NCBI GenBank assembly: GCA_001898825.1 | Contig: MKVK01000019.1 | Coordinates: 1-64,000 of the forward strand | Length of the DNA stretch: 64,000 nucleotides | Direction of reading: 5' to 3' | From: Magnetospirillum sp. 64-120 | GTDB taxonomy: Bacteria > Pseudomonadota > Alphaproteobacteria > Rhodospirillales > Magnetospirillaceae | Shown here: in pieces, positions 1-9,603 of the stretch | How positions within the stretch are numbered: the first letter of the stretch is position 1 | How the letters are laid out: the number at the start of each line of letters is the position of its first letter | Position numbers and translations under genes: made by a program | Notes under the pieces: generated by a model | Databases searched by the model: none | The model's input: only the letters and a program-made list of their open reading frames with translations | What the model was told of the DNA's origin: nothing

Positions 1-122
1 AACGCTATGAGGGCTTTGTGACGGCGCTCGGTCGCCGTTTGGCCCAGGGCCCGAAGCTCCGACAAGAAATCTCCGAAGATATCGGAGCCGACTCGGAGAG
101 CATTGGAAGCGGCAACCAATAG
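1..122 (+). CDS. CopG/ribbon-helix-helix regulator, C-terminal end (partial)
   Basis: The reading frame is open from the window edge and stops at 120-122; the start lies outside. The visible ~39 residues begin RYEGFVTALGRRLA and match the end of the complete CopG-type protein at 53548-53976 ([15 protein letters not shown]). It sits directly before trbB, exactly as the second copy does. In such elements this small DNA-binding protein lies between traG and trbB and probably regulates transfer genes. The DNA-binding part is not visible, so the call rests on the paralogue and synteny. Confidence 0.75.
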   Translation, partial: RYEGFVTALGRRLAQGPKLRQEISEDIGADSESIGSGNQ

Positions 123-286
123 GACTATGTTTGGTGGCGTCAGAAGTGGCCGCCGCCGTTCTCCTGTATTTGCACGCCACACTACTACTACGCCCGATAC
201 TTGTTGAAGCGGCCTGATTTCAGGCTCTTTTAATCAACCCCGATCCGGGGATCGACTTTCGCGCCCCGTCAAGAAGCGGGGCCGAG

Positions 287-1270
287 ATGACGACCACAAG
301 TCATAAACCTGAAGCGTTTGTTCGCGGCGCGCGCATGCTGCGTACCGCGCTCGGCCCGTCCATCACGCGATTTCTCGAAGATCCCTCCGTCGTCGAGGTA
401 ATGCTCAACCCCGACGGTCGCCTGTGGGTGGATCGCCTGTCAGAGGGCCTCGCCGATACAGGGGAGCGTCTTTCGCCCGCCGATGGCGAACGCATCGTGC
501 GGCTGGTCGCCCACCATGTCGGCGCCGAAGTGCATCCGCGAAGCCCGCGGGTGTCGGCGGAACTGCCGGAAAGCGGCGAACGCTTCGAAGGGCTACTGCC
601 GCCCGTCGTCTCGGCGCCCGCTTTCGCAATCCGCAAGCCGGCCGTCGCCGTCTTCAGCCTCGCCGACTACGTCGCCGCGAACATCATGACCGCCGACCAG
701 GCGGCCATTCTTCGCCAGGCTGTAGCCTCACGCGCCAACATCCTGGTCGCCGGCGGAACCTCTACCGGCAAAACCACACTGACGAACGCCCTCCTGGCGG
801 AAGTCGCCAAGGGCGCCGACCGCGTCGTCATCATCGAGGATACGCGCGAGCTGCAATGCGCAGCGCCCAACCTCGTCGCGATGCGCACGAAGGACGGGGT
901 CGCGACACTCTCCGAGTTGGTCCGTTCGTCCCTGCGCCTGCGGCCAGATCGTATTCCGATCGGCGAGGTTCGCGGCTCGGAGGCGCTGGACTTGCTCAAG
1001 GCCTGGGGCACGGGTCATCCCGGCGGGATCGGAACGATCCACGCCGGCTCCGGCATCGGCGCGCTGCGTCGCCTCGAGCAGCTCATCCAGGAAGCGGTCA
1101 TCACTGTTCCGCGCGCCCTGATCGCCGAGACGATCAATCTCGTCGCGGTTCTGTCGGGCCGCGGCTCCGCGCGCCGGCTCGCCGAACTCGCGAGCGTCGA
1201 GGGGCTTGGCCCGGACGGCGACTACCGCATCACGCCAGCCACCACCCCCAGCACAGGAGAACTCTCATGA
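287..1270 (+). CDS. trbB: TrbB, conjugal transfer ATPase (VirB11 family)
   Basis: Cytoplasmic hexameric ATPase that powers the Trb mating-pair-formation type IV secretion system. The 327 residues contain a Walker A motif GGTSTGKT at about 156-163, an acidic IIEDTRELQ stretch and a GTGHPGG/TIHAG segment typical of VirB11/TrbB proteins. The ATG at 287 follows a GGGG-rich stretch, and the gene begins the trb operon about 165 bp after the CopG-type gene. Its stop overlaps the trbC start as ATGA. It is closely similar to the minus-strand copy at 52389-53429, but the N-terminal ~15 residues differ completely between the two. Confidence 0.95.
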   Translation: MTTTSHKPEAFVRGARMLRTALGPSITRFLEDPSVVEVMLNPDGRLWVDRLSEGLADTGERLSPADGERIVRLVAHHVGAEVHPRSPRVSAELPESGERFEGLLPPVVSAPAFAIRKPAVAVFSLADYVAANIMTADQAAILRQAVASRANILVAGGTSTGKTTLTNALLAEVAKGADRVVIIEDTRELQCAAPNLVAMRTKDGVATLSELVRSSLRLRPDRIPIGEVRGSEALDLLKAWGTGHPGGIGTIHAGSGIGALRRLEQLIQEAVITVPRALIAETINLVAVLSGRGSARRLAELASVEGLGPDGDYRITPATTPSTGELS

Positions 1271-1599
1271 TCCGCACGCTCGCGCGCGGTTGCCGAGTCT
1301 TTGCGACCTCGGCCGCTGCGATTTCCATCAGCATCCTGTTTTCCCAAGCGGCCCACGCGTCCGGCTCGTCCATGCCCTGGGAGGCGCCGCTGCAGTCCAT
1401 CCTGCAGTCGATCGAAGGCCCCGTCGCCAAGATCATCGCCGTCATCATCATCATCGTCACCGGCCTGACGCTGGCCTTCGGCGATACTTCCGGCGGCTTC
1501 CGGCGGCTTATCCAGATCGTCTTCGGCCTGTCGATCGCCTTCGCCGCCAGCTCCTTCTTCCTGTCTTTCTTCTCGTTCGGCGGCGGAGCGCTCGTCTGA
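1267..1599 (+). CDS. trbC: TrbC, prepilin of the conjugative pilus
   Basis: Pilin precursor (VirB2 family), 110 residues. It has an N-terminal signal segment ending near AHASG, then two hydrophobic segments: IIAVIIIIVTGLTLAFG, and a second one rich in Phe/Ala that ends in FFSFGGGALV. TrbC pilins are trimmed and cyclised by TraF-type peptidases; a traF gene is present at 59262-59807. The start overlaps the trbB stop (ATGA), which implies translational coupling. The mature part is almost identical to the second copy at 52057-52392. Confidence 0.93.
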   Translation: MIRTLARGCRVFATSAAAISISILFSQAAHASGSSMPWEAPLQSILQSIEGPVAKIIAVIIIIVTGLTLAFGDTSGGFRRLIQIVFGLSIAFAASSFFLSFFSFGGGALV

Positions 1600-1880
1600 T
1601 GGCGGCTGTTCTCGAACAGCTCGCCGAAGTGCCCGGCTTCACCGTCCCGGTCCACAGGGCGCTGACCGAGCACATCCTGCTCGGCGGCGCGCCGCGCTCG
1701 ATCGCGATCATGAACGGCACGCTCGCCGGCGCGATCGGTCTGGGCCTGCGTCTCTGGCTCATCGGTCTCGCGATCTGGGCGATCGGTCATTTCGCGGCGG
1801 TTTGGGCGGCCAAGCGCGACCCGCTTTTCGTCGAGGTCGGCCGCCGACACCTGCGCATCCCCGGCCACCTGTCTGTCTGA
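1599..1880 (+). CDS. trbD: TrbD, inner-membrane T4SS protein (VirB3 family)
   Basis: Small inner-membrane component, 93 residues. It has the family opening GFTVPVHRALTEHILLGGAP and hydrophobic segments AIGLGLRLWLIGLAIWAIG. VirB3/TrbD proteins work with the VirB4/TrbE ATPase in pilus assembly. The ATG shares its A with the final base of the trbC stop. A longer upstream reading frame exists but overlaps trbC and is not needed. Confidence 0.92.
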   Translation: MAAVLEQLAEVPGFTVPVHRALTEHILLGGAPRSIAIMNGTLAGAIGLGLRLWLIGLAIWAIGHFAAVWAAKRDPLFVEVGRRHLRIPGHLSV

Positions 1881-1892
1881 GGAGCGCGACCG

Positions 1893-4346
1893 ATGATGAA
1901 CCTCGCCGAATATCGCGGAACCGCCACACGCATGGCCGACTATCTTCCCTGGGTCGCGCTCGTTGCGGAAGGCGTCGTCCTCAACAAGGACGGATCGTTC
2001 CAACGCACGGCCCGATTCCGCGGGCCTGATCTCGATTCCGCAGTAGCTGCCGAACTGGTCGCTGTCGCCGGTCGCCTCAACAACGCCTTCCGGCGTCTCG
2101 GATCAGGCTGGGCCATCTTCGTGGAGGCCCAGCGCCATGAGGCGTCGACCTATCCGGCGAGCGTCTTCCCCGATGCCGCATCAGGTCTGCTCGACGCCGA
2201 GCGCAAGGCCGATTTCGAGGAGGCCGGCGCGCATTTCGTTTCCGGCTACTTCCTCACGATCACCTATCTGCCGCCGGCCGAGGAGGCGGCCCGCACCGAG
2301 GCCTGGTTGTATGAGGGTCGGGAACGCGGCGGCCTCGATCCGCACGAACTTCTGAACACCTTCGTTGATCGGACCGATCGCGTGGTGGCGCTTCTGGACG
2401 GTTTCATGCCGGAATGCGCCTGGCTCGACAGTGCGGAAACCCTGACCTACCTGCATTCAGCGGTTTCGACGAAACGCCATCGCGTACGCGTTCCCGAAAC
2501 CCCGATCTATCTGGACGCACTGCTGGCCGACCAGCCGCTGACCGGAGGCCTCGAACCGCGTCTCGGGACAGCGCATCTGCGCATCCTCACCGTCGTCGGT
2601 TTCCCGACCGCCACGACGCCCGGAATCCTCGACGACCTCAATCGCCTCGCGTTTCCTTATCGCTGGTCGACCCGCGCCATCCTGCTCGACAAGACCGACG
2701 CGACCAAGCTGCTGACCAAGATCCGCCGCCAGTGGTTCGCCAAGCGCAAGTCGATCGCCGCGATCCTCAAAGAGGTCATGACCAACGAGGCGTCCGCCCT
2801 CGTGGACACGGACGCTGCGAACAAGGCGGCCGATGCAGACCTTGCCCTGCAGGAACTCGGCGCCGACTACGCCGGCCAAGCTTACGTCACCGCCACGGTC
2901 ACCGTTTGGGACGACGACCCGCGCACGGCGGACGAGAAACTGCGCCTCGTCGAGAAGATCATCCAGGGCCGTGACTTCACTTGCATGGCTGAAACCATCA
3001 ATGCCGTCGATGCATGGCTGGGCTCTTTGCCAGGGCACGTTTACGCCAATGTGCGCCAGCCTCCGATTTCGACGCTCAATCTTGCCCACATCATCCCGCT
3101 TTCAGCGGTGTGGGCGGGGCCGGAACGGGACGAGCATTTCGGAGCACCCCCCTTGCTGTTCGGCAAGACCGAAGGCTCGACCCCGTTCCGGTTTTCCCTT
3201 CACGTCGGCGACGTCGGTCACACGCTGGTTGTCGGCCCGACCGGCGCCGGCAAGTCGGTCCTGCTCGGCGTCATGGCCTTGCAATTCCGGCGCTATGCCA
3301 AATCCCAGGTCTTCGCCTTCGACTTCGGCGGCTCGATCCGGGCGGCGGCGTTGGCGATGGCCGGCGATTGGCACGACCTGGGCGGCGACCTCACCGAGGG
3401 GGTCGATTCATCCGTCTCGCTGCAACCTCTGGCCCGAATTCACGACACGCCTGAGCGCGCTTGGGCGGCTGACTGGCTGATCTCCATCCTGACCCGCGAA
3501 GGTGTGACGATCACGCCAGAGGTGAAAGAGCACCTGTGGTCCGCGCTCACCTCGCTCGCTTCCGCGCCCATCGAGGAGCGCACAATCACCGGCCTGACCG
3601 TTCTGCTGCAATCGAATGATCTGAAGCAGGCGCTTCGTCCCTACTGCGTTGGCGGCCCATACGGCCGGTTGCTGGACGCCGAAATCGAGCATCTGGGATC
3701 GGCGTCGGTACAGGCGTTCGAAATCGAAGGCCTTGTCGGGACAGGCGCGGCTCCAGCCGTCCTGTCCTATCTCTTCCATCGCATCGGCGACCGCCTTAAT
3801 GGCTCGCCGACACTGCTCATCATCGACGAGGGCTGGCTGGCCCTCGACGACGACGCTTTCGCCGGCCAGCTTCGCGAATGGCTGAAGACGCTGCGTAAGA
3901 AGAACGCCAGCGTCGTCTTCGCCACCCAATCGCTCTCCGACATCGACAACAGCGGCATCGCGCCTGCGATTATCGAAAGCTGCCCGACCCGGCTTCTTCT
4001 TCCCAATGAACGTGCGATCGAGCCGCAGATCACGGCGATCTACCGACGCTTCGGCCTGAATGACAGACAGATTGAGATACTGGCGAGGGCCACGCCCAAG
4101 CGCGACTACTATTGCCAGAGCCGCAGCGGCAATCGCCTCTTCGAGCTCGGGCTGTCCGAGGTCGGACTGGCGCTAGCGGCCGCCACTTCCAAGACCGATC
4201 AATCCTCGATTGCGCGCATTGTGGCGGAACACGGTCGCGAGGGATTTCTCGCAGCCTGGCTGCGTCTGCGCGGCGTCGATTGGGCGGCCGACCTCATCCC
4301 CGACCTCTCCAACATCATTCCCCCGCAGCCCGAAAAGGAGGCTTGA
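1893..4346 (+). CDS. trbE: TrbE, T4SS ATPase (VirB4 family)
   Basis: The large ATPase of the mating apparatus, 817 residues, a usual VirB4 length. The N-terminal half is the CagE/TrbE domain (FRGPDLDSA, YLHSAVSTKRHRVRVP). The C-terminal half carries Walker A GPTGAGKSVL near residue 448, a Walker B-like LLIIDEGWLALDDD, and FATQSLSDID. The start MMNLAEYRG matches the second copy (MMSLREYRS). It lies 12 bp after trbD and 2 bp before trbJ. VirB4 proteins dock the coupling protein and energise pilus assembly at the inner membrane. Confidence 0.95.
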   Translation: MMNLAEYRGTATRMADYLPWVALVAEGVVLNKDGSFQRTARFRGPDLDSAVAAELVAVAGRLNNAFRRLGSGWAIFVEAQRHEASTYPASVFPDAASGLLDAERKADFEEAGAHFVSGYFLTITYLPPAEEAARTEAWLYEGRERGGLDPHELLNTFVDRTDRVVALLDGFMPECAWLDSAETLTYLHSAVSTKRHRVRVPETPIYLDALLADQPLTGGLEPRLGTAHLRILTVVGFPTATTPGILDDLNRLAFPYRWSTRAILLDKTDATKLLTKIRRQWFAKRKSIAAILKEVMTNEASALVDTDAANKAADADLALQELGADYAGQAYVTATVTVWDDDPRTADEKLRLVEKIIQGRDFTCMAETINAVDAWLGSLPGHVYANVRQPPISTLNLAHIIPLSAVWAGPERDEHFGAPPLLFGKTEGSTPFRFSLHVGDVGHTLVVGPTGAGKSVLLGVMALQFRRYAKSQVFAFDFGGSIRAAALAMAGDWHDLGGDLTEGVDSSVSLQPLARIHDTPERAWAADWLISILTREGVTITPEVKEHLWSALTSLASAPIEERTITGLTVLLQSNDLKQALRPYCVGGPYGRLLDAEIEHLGSASVQAFEIEGLVGTGAAPAVLSYLFHRIGDRLNGSPTLLIIDEGWLALDDDAFAGQLREWLKTLRKKNASVVFATQSLSDIDNSGIAPAIIESCPTRLLLPNERAIEPQITAIYRRFGLNDRQIEILARATPKRDYYCQSRSGNRLFELGLSEVGLALAAATSKTDQSSIARIVAEHGREGFLAAWLRLRGVDWAADLIPDLSNIIPPQPEKEA

Positions 4347-4348
4347 AT

Positions 4349-5116
4349 ATGAAGACCCATCGTTCCTGCCGGCGCGCACTTATGCTCGCCACAGCCATGC
4401 TGGCGATGCCGCTTGCGATCTCGCCGATGCCGGCCCATGCCCAGTTCTTCGGTCGCATCGTTTATGATCCGTCGAATTATGCGCAGAACGTGCTGACGGC
4501 GGCGCGCACCCTCGAGCAGATCAATAACCAAATCAAAAGCCTTCAGAATGAAGCCCAATCGCTCATCAATCAGGCCCGCAACCTCGCCAGTCTGCCCTAC
4601 TCGTCGCTTCAGCAGCTCCAGCAAAACGTGCAGCGCACGCATCAGCTTTTGCAGCAGGCGCAGAATATTGCCTTCAATGTCCAAAGCATCGACCGAGCCT
4701 TCCAGCAGCAATATGGCAGGGCGTCTCTGTCCGCTACAGATGCCGAGCTTGTCGCCGGCGCACGCAGCCGTTGGCAGAATACGGTCGGGGGACTTCAGGA
4801 CGCGATGCGCGTCCAGGCGGGTGTTGTCGGCAATATCGACACGAACCGGTCCGAGATGTCTGCCCTTGTTAGTCAGAGCCAGGGGGCGACCGGCGCCTTG
4901 CAGGCCACGCAAGCCGGCAATCAGCTTCTCGCGCTCCAGTCGCAGCAACTCTCGGATCTGATCGCCTTGATCTCGGCCAACGGCCGGTCGGGCGCGCTCA
5001 CCGAGGCTGAGCGCGCCGCTGCTGCCGAACAGGGTCGCGAACAGCGCCGCCGCTTTCTCACACCGAGCGCCGGCTATCAGCCCGGCAATGCGCGGATGTT
5101 CGGCAACGGCAACTGA
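4349..5116 (+). CDS. trbJ: TrbJ, periplasmic T4SS protein (VirB5 family)
   Basis: Start at ATG 4349, after a clear AAAAGGAGG ribosome site; a longer open frame from 4112 overlaps trbE and is ignored. The 255-residue product has a signal peptide ending in AHAQ, then the family motif VYDPSNYAQNVLTAARTLEQ and a long Gln-rich coiled coil (QQLQQNVQRTHQLLQQAQN). VirB5/TrbJ proteins are minor pilus-tip components or adhesins. The C-terminus FLTPSAGYQPGNARMF is shared with the second copy. Confidence 0.93.
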   Translation: MKTHRSCRRALMLATAMLAMPLAISPMPAHAQFFGRIVYDPSNYAQNVLTAARTLEQINNQIKSLQNEAQSLINQARNLASLPYSSLQQLQQNVQRTHQLLQQAQNIAFNVQSIDRAFQQQYGRASLSATDAELVAGARSRWQNTVGGLQDAMRVQAGVVGNIDTNRSEMSALVSQSQGATGALQATQAGNQLLALQSQQLSDLIALISANGRSGALTEAERAAAAEQGREQRRRFLTPSAGYQPGNARMFGNGN

Positions 5117-5126
5117 GGGCAACGCC

Positions 5127-5411
5127 ATGGATGGCAAGATGCTGGCCCGGTTGGCCGCCGTCGTCTTCGTCGCCATCGCCGTTACGGCGACGGCGATCGA
5201 GATTACCCGAAAGGAAGCGCCTCCGTCGTGGCAACCGGCAAGTCCGGAGCTGTCGACGCGAGATCCGCTTCGGGATGCGCAACGCCGGTGCCAGCAGCTT
5301 GGTCAAGCGGCGGCCAGCGACACAGACTGCATGCAGGTATGGGCTGAAACGCGCGATCGATTCCTAGGCCGTTCACCGCGGCCCTCGGCTCAGCCGCAGA
5401 AAGGGCGCTGA
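5127..5411 (+). CDS. trbK: TrbK-alt type entry-exclusion protein candidate
   Basis: A 94-residue protein with one N-terminal membrane segment (LARLAAVVFVAIAVTATAIE) and a short periplasmic tail containing two cysteines (RRCQQLGQAAASDTDC). This fits the alternative TrbK family found between trbJ and trbL in alphaproteobacterial elements, which is assigned to entry exclusion. The second trb copy has an equivalent at 48231-48533 with the same two-cysteine pattern. The exclusion role is inferred from position and family. Confidence 0.8.
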   Translation: MDGKMLARLAAVVFVAIAVTATAIEITRKEAPPSWQPASPELSTRDPLRDAQRRCQQLGQAAASDTDCMQVWAETRDRFLGRSPRPSAQPQKGR

Positions 5412-5414
5412 ACG

Positions 5415-6770
5415 ATGGGCGGCGCCGGCGTCATCGACAACTTCCTCGGGGTCTTCACCTCCTATATCGACAGCGGCTTTGGCCTGCTCGGTGGCGAGGT
5501 GGCCTTCATCGCGACAACTTTGATCGTCATCGACGTGACGCTGGCCGCACTCTTCTGGTCCTGGGGCGCCGACGACGACATCATCGCTCGACTCGTCAAG
5601 AAAACCCTCTTCGTCGGCGCGTTCGCCTACCTCATCGGCAACTGGAACAACCTCGCCAAGATCATCTTCGAGTCCTTTGCCGGGCTTGGGTTGAAGGGAT
5701 CGGGCACCAGCTTCACAGCCGAGGATCTGATGCGACCCGGGAAAGTCGCTCAGACGGGTCTCGATGCCGCGCGACCGTTGCTCGAATCCATCTCCGATCT
5801 GATGGGTTGGATCAGTTTTTTCGAGAACTTCATCCAAATCGCCTGCCTACTCTTCGCGTGGGCGCTCGTCATCCTGGCCTTCTTCATCCTCGCCATTCAG
5901 CTCTTCGTCACACTCATCGAATTCAAGCTGACGACGCTCGCCGGCTTCGTACTGATTCCTTTCGGCCTATTCGGAAAAACAGCATTCATGGCCGAGCGCG
6001 TGCTGGGCAACGTCGTCTCGTCTGGCATCAAAGTACTGGTCCTCGCCGTCATCATCGGGATCGGCTCGACACTCTTTTCGCAGTTCACCACCGGCTTTGG
6101 CGGCCAAACGCCCACGATCGACGACGCCATGGCAGTCGTGCTGGCCGCATTGTCTCTGCTCGGCCTGGGCATCTTTGGTCCGGGTATCGCCGCCGGTCTG
6201 GTTCAGGGTGGACCACAGCTCAGCGCTGGAGCCGCCGTCGGCACCGGCCTCGCAGTCGGAGGAGCCGCGCTTGCCGCCGGCGGAGCAGCCGGGCTTGCCG
6301 CGAAGGGAGGAGCGGCGGCGCTATCTGGCGGCGCTGCGGTTGCGCGTGGAGGTGCAGCAGCCGCTGGCGGCGCAAGCGCCGCCTACAGCCTCGGCTCCTT
6401 AGGCAAGTCTGGCGCATCGGGCGTAGCCTCCGGTCTCGGCAGCGTCGCCCGCGCGGCCGGTGCGGCCACGGTTTCCCCTCTGAAACGCGCGACGTCGCGG
6501 GCCGCGGAAAGCATGAAGTCCAGCTTCTCCGGCGGGGCGAGAGCAGGCTTCGGCGCCACTGGCGGCTCCTCGACCATGGGGACCATTGATGGCGAGATCG
6601 CCGCCGACACGTCCGCAGCCTCCCGCGACAGTCCCCCCGCCTGGGCCAAGCGCATGCAACGCAGCCGCTCCATTGGCCACGGCGCAACTCTCGCGGCCCA
6701 CGCCGTTCGCGCTGGCGACAGCCACGGCGGCGGCTCGTCCGTCAACCTTTCCGAAAGTGACCGCACATGA
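5415..6770 (+). CDS. trbL: TrbL, polytopic inner-membrane T4SS protein (VirB6 family)
   Basis: 451 residues. The N-terminal two thirds hold several membrane helices (for example VAFIATTLIVIDVTLAALFW and WALVILAFFILAIQLFVTLI). The C-terminal third is a low-complexity Ala/Gly/Ser-rich cytoplasmic or periplasmic tail. VirB6/TrbL proteins form part of the inner-membrane channel. The start MGGAGVIDNFLGVFT is shared with copy two (MGGTGVVDRFLDVFT). It overlaps trbF by ATGA. Confidence 0.93.
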   Translation: MGGAGVIDNFLGVFTSYIDSGFGLLGGEVAFIATTLIVIDVTLAALFWSWGADDDIIARLVKKTLFVGAFAYLIGNWNNLAKIIFESFAGLGLKGSGTSFTAEDLMRPGKVAQTGLDAARPLLESISDLMGWISFFENFIQIACLLFAWALVILAFFILAIQLFVTLIEFKLTTLAGFVLIPFGLFGKTAFMAERVLGNVVSSGIKVLVLAVIIGIGSTLFSQFTTGFGGQTPTIDDAMAVVLAALSLLGLGIFGPGIAAGLVQGGPQLSAGAAVGTGLAVGGAALAAGGAAGLAAKGGAAALSGGAAVARGGAAAAGGASAAYSLGSLGKSGASGVASGLGSVARAAGAATVSPLKRATSRAAESMKSSFSGGARAGFGATGGSSTMGTIDGEIAADTSAASRDSPPAWAKRMQRSRSIGHGATLAAHAVRAGDSHGGGSSVNLSESDRT

Positions 6771-7456
6771 GCTTCTTCAAAAGACCCGCAGCCCATTACG
6801 GCAAGTCGCCCGAGCCCGTGACGCCCTATCAGAAGGCTGCGCAAATCTGGGACGACCGCATCGGTTCGGCCCGCGTTCAGGCGAGGAACTGGCGCGCGAT
6901 GGCCTTCGGCTCCCTGATCCTGTCCGCCGGTTTCGCTGCGGCGCTCGTCTGGCAATCGGCGCGCGGGACCGTCGTGCCTTGGGTCGTGCAAGTCGATCGC
7001 CTCGGTCAGGCGCAGACTGTCGCGGCCGCTACGGCTGATTATCGGCCCACCGATCCGCAGATTGCGTTCCATCTCGGCCGCTTCATCGAGCAGGTCCGCT
7101 CCATCCCGGCCGACCCCATTATCGTCCGCCAGAACTGGCTCCGGGCCTACGAATGGACAACGGACCGAGGCGCGGCCGCGCTTAACGACTATGCCCGCGC
7201 CAATGATCCGTTCACCCGCGTCGGGCGTCAGCAGATCGCGGTGGAAGTCTCCAGCGTCATCCGCGCGTCACCGGATTCCTTCCGCGTCGCTTGGACAGAG
7301 AGGCGCTACGAGAACGGCCAGCTCGCCACCACTGAGCGCTGGACCGCGATCCTCACCATCGTGATTCAGACCCCGCGCGATGCCGAACGGCTGCGTGCCA
7401 ATCCGCTCGGGATCTACGTCAACGCCATCTCATGGTCGCGGGAGATGTCCCAATGA
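6767..7456 (+). CDS. trbF: TrbF, bitopic inner-membrane T4SS protein (VirB8 family)
   Basis: 229 residues with a short cytoplasmic N-terminus, one membrane segment (AFGSLILSAGFAAALVWQSA) and a periplasmic VirB8-like domain. That domain includes DRLGQAQTVA, FIEQVRSIPADPIIVRQNWL and WTAILTIVIQTPR. VirB8/TrbF proteins nucleate assembly of the channel. Start and stop both overlap neighbouring genes in ATGA form, which marks tight translational coupling from trbL to trbG. Confidence 0.94.
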   Translation: MSFFKRPAAHYGKSPEPVTPYQKAAQIWDDRIGSARVQARNWRAMAFGSLILSAGFAAALVWQSARGTVVPWVVQVDRLGQAQTVAAATADYRPTDPQIAFHLGRFIEQVRSIPADPIIVRQNWLRAYEWTTDRGAAALNDYARANDPFTRVGRQQIAVEVSSVIRASPDSFRVAWTERRYENGQLATTERWTAILTIVIQTPRDAERLRANPLGIYVNAISWSREMSQ

Positions 7457-8433
7457 GCACGTCTTTGGGAAGATCAGGCAATCCGGCTTTCCGTAAACAC
7501 GCTTTGGCGTTTGTGCTGCTCTCCGCCACTGCGCTGGCGGGATGTGCGACGACCAAACCCCCGCAGATCAGCTACGACGACAACGTGCCGTCCCTGCCGG
7601 CCGTGCCGGCGCCTGTCACCGAGGAGCGACCGCGGCCCCCGCACACCCCACCGGCCTGGACGCCGGCGCGTGGTGGAACCGCTGCGAACACGCCGACCGG
7701 GCGCGTTCAGAACGCCAACGCCGCCGCACGCGTCGAGCCCCGGCGCGAGGGCTACTACAATTCCATCCAGATCTATCCGTGGAGCGAGGGGGCGCTCTAT
7801 CAGGTCTATGCCTCGCCGGGTCAGATCACGAACATCGCGCTCGAACCCGGAGAGCGCCTCACCGGTGCCGGCCCGATCGCAGCCGGGGACACCGCCCGCT
7901 GGATCATCGGCGACACCGAAAGCGGATCGGGAATATCCCGCCGCGTCCATGTCCTGGTGAAGCCGACGCGCACGGGCATCACCACCAATCTCGTGATTAC
8001 GACCGACCGGCGCATTTACATGATCGAATTGCGCGCCGCCGAGACGCCCTACATGCCGGCGATCGCCTGGGCTTATCCCGAGCCTCCCACCGCACAGCGC
8101 GCGAATGTTCCGGCGACGCCAGTCATTCCCGCAGCCTCCGCGCGCCGATATCGATACGGACTGACCGGCGACACGCCGCCGTGGCGGCCGATCTCCGTCT
8201 ATGACGACGGTCGACGAGTCTATGTCGAATTCCCCCGCGGAATCATCCAGGGCGAAATGCCGCCCGTCTTCGTCCTCGGCTCGGACGGCGAACCCCAGAT
8301 CGTCAACAGCCGCATCTATCAGAACATCCTGATCGTCGACCGAATCTTCGGCGCCGCCGAGCTGCGCCTCGGCAGCGGTGATCGCCAGCAAACTGTCAGG
8401 ATCGTGCGTACCGACGGGAGGCCCGCGTCATGA
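7453..8433 (+). CDS. trbG: TrbG, outer-membrane channel lipoprotein (VirB9 family)
   Basis: 326 residues from the ATG at 7453, which overlaps the trbF stop. A signal sequence ends in the lipobox LAGC, so the mature protein is probably lipidated. The body has the VirB9/CagX features YNSIQIYPWSEGALYQVYA, GERLTGAGPIAAGDTARWI and YRYGLTGDTPPWRP. VirB9/TrbG forms the outer-membrane core ring with TrbI. Confidence 0.94.
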   Translation: MSTSLGRSGNPAFRKHALAFVLLSATALAGCATTKPPQISYDDNVPSLPAVPAPVTEERPRPPHTPPAWTPARGGTAANTPTGRVQNANAAARVEPRREGYYNSIQIYPWSEGALYQVYASPGQITNIALEPGERLTGAGPIAAGDTARWIIGDTESGSGISRRVHVLVKPTRTGITTNLVITTDRRIYMIELRAAETPYMPAIAWAYPEPPTAQRANVPATPVIPAASARRYRYGLTGDTPPWRPISVYDDGRRVYVEFPRGIIQGEMPPVFVLGSDGEPQIVNSRIYQNILIVDRIFGAAELRLGSGDRQQTVRIVRTDGRPAS

Positions 8434-9602
8434 GCGACAACGAAACGACCAACGACGAGGCCCCGACGACGGCGGCTGCGGAATCTGCGGCGCCCATGCG
8501 CCTACGTGCCGAACCGCCCCGCGTGACGCGTCTTTCTCGCAAGGTTCTCGCGAGCGCGGGCCTCGTCGTCAGCATCGGCATCGGCGGGGCCCTCATATAC
8601 GCGCTGCAGACGCGCGACGCCGGAACGAGCAATGAGGAACTCTATTCGACGGAGAACCGCCCAACCGCCGATGGCCTTGCTGGCCTGCCGCGTGATTACA
8701 CGGGTCCTGTCCTCGGCCCGGCTCTGCCCGGCGACCTCGGAAGGCCCATCCTTGATGCCCAGAATCGCGGCCAGCCAGTCGTTCCGCCATCGATGGCGAC
8801 GCAGCAACCCGGTCCCGAAGAACAGCGCCGTCTCGCCGAACTGGAAGCGGCGCGGACCAGCCGCGTCTTCTTCCAGACCGGACCGGGAGCAGCCGCATCG
8901 CCTGCTGGCACGACTGCGCCCGGACTGCCGAACCTGGGGATGCAAGCCGGCGCCCAGACGGCCCACGATCGACAGCTTGCTTTCCTGAATGGCACGGTGG
9001 ACCGTCGAACCGTGTCGGCCGATCGCGTGATGGCCCCAGCTTCGCCCTATGTGCTTCAAGCCGGCGCCGTTATTCCAGCCGCGCTAATCACCGGCATCCG
9101 CTCCGATCTTCCCGGGCAGATCACCGCCCAGGTCACGGAGAACATCTACGATAGCCCGACGGGCCGCATCCTCATCGTGCCGCAGGGAACGCGCATCATC
9201 GGCGAATACAGCAACGATGTCGGCTTCGGACAACGCCGGGTCCTCCTCGTTTGGAATAGGCTGATCCTTCCAAATGGCCGGTCCATCGTTCTGGAAAGAC
9301 AGCCTGGAGCCGATCCGCAGGGTTATGCGGGCCTGCAGGACGGGGTTGACTATCATTGGTGGGACCTTGCCAAGGCTGCCGGGCTTTCAACCCTGCTTGC
9401 CGTTGGTACGGAGCTGGCCGTCAGCGACGAAGATCGTCTCGTTCGGGCGATCCGCAACGGGGCGCAGGACACCATCAACGACGCTGGTCAGCAGATTATC
9501 CGGCGCCAGTCGCAGATCGCGCCCACGCTGACCATACGTCCTGGTTTCCCGGTCCGCGTTATCGTCACCCGCGATCTCGTCCTCGAACCGTATGGAGGTT
9601 GA
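8430..9602 (+). CDS. trbI: TrbI, T4SS core complex protein (VirB10 family)
   Basis: 390 residues. A cytoplasmic N-terminus is followed by a membrane segment (VLASAGLVVSIGIGGALIYAL), a Pro-rich periplasmic linker and the C-terminal TrbI/VirB10 beta-barrel domain. That domain shows GAVIPAALITGIRSDLPGQI, QGTRIIGEYSNDVGFGQRRV and FPVRVIVTRDLVL. VirB10 spans both membranes and gates the channel. It overlaps trbG by ATGA and ends one base before the DUF2274 start. Confidence 0.95.
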   Translation: MSDNETTNDEAPTTAAAESAAPMRLRAEPPRVTRLSRKVLASAGLVVSIGIGGALIYALQTRDAGTSNEELYSTENRPTADGLAGLPRDYTGPVLGPALPGDLGRPILDAQNRGQPVVPPSMATQQPGPEEQRRLAELEAARTSRVFFQTGPGAAASPAGTTAPGLPNLGMQAGAQTAHDRQLAFLNGTVDRRTVSADRVMAPASPYVLQAGAVIPAALITGIRSDLPGQITAQVTENIYDSPTGRILIVPQGTRIIGEYSNDVGFGQRRVLLVWNRLILPNGRSIVLERQPGADPQGYAGLQDGVDYHWWDLAKAAGLSTLLAVGTELAVSDEDRLVRAIRNGAQDTINDAGQQIIRRQSQIAPTLTIRPGFPVRVIVTRDLVLEPYGG

Positions 9603-9603
9603 T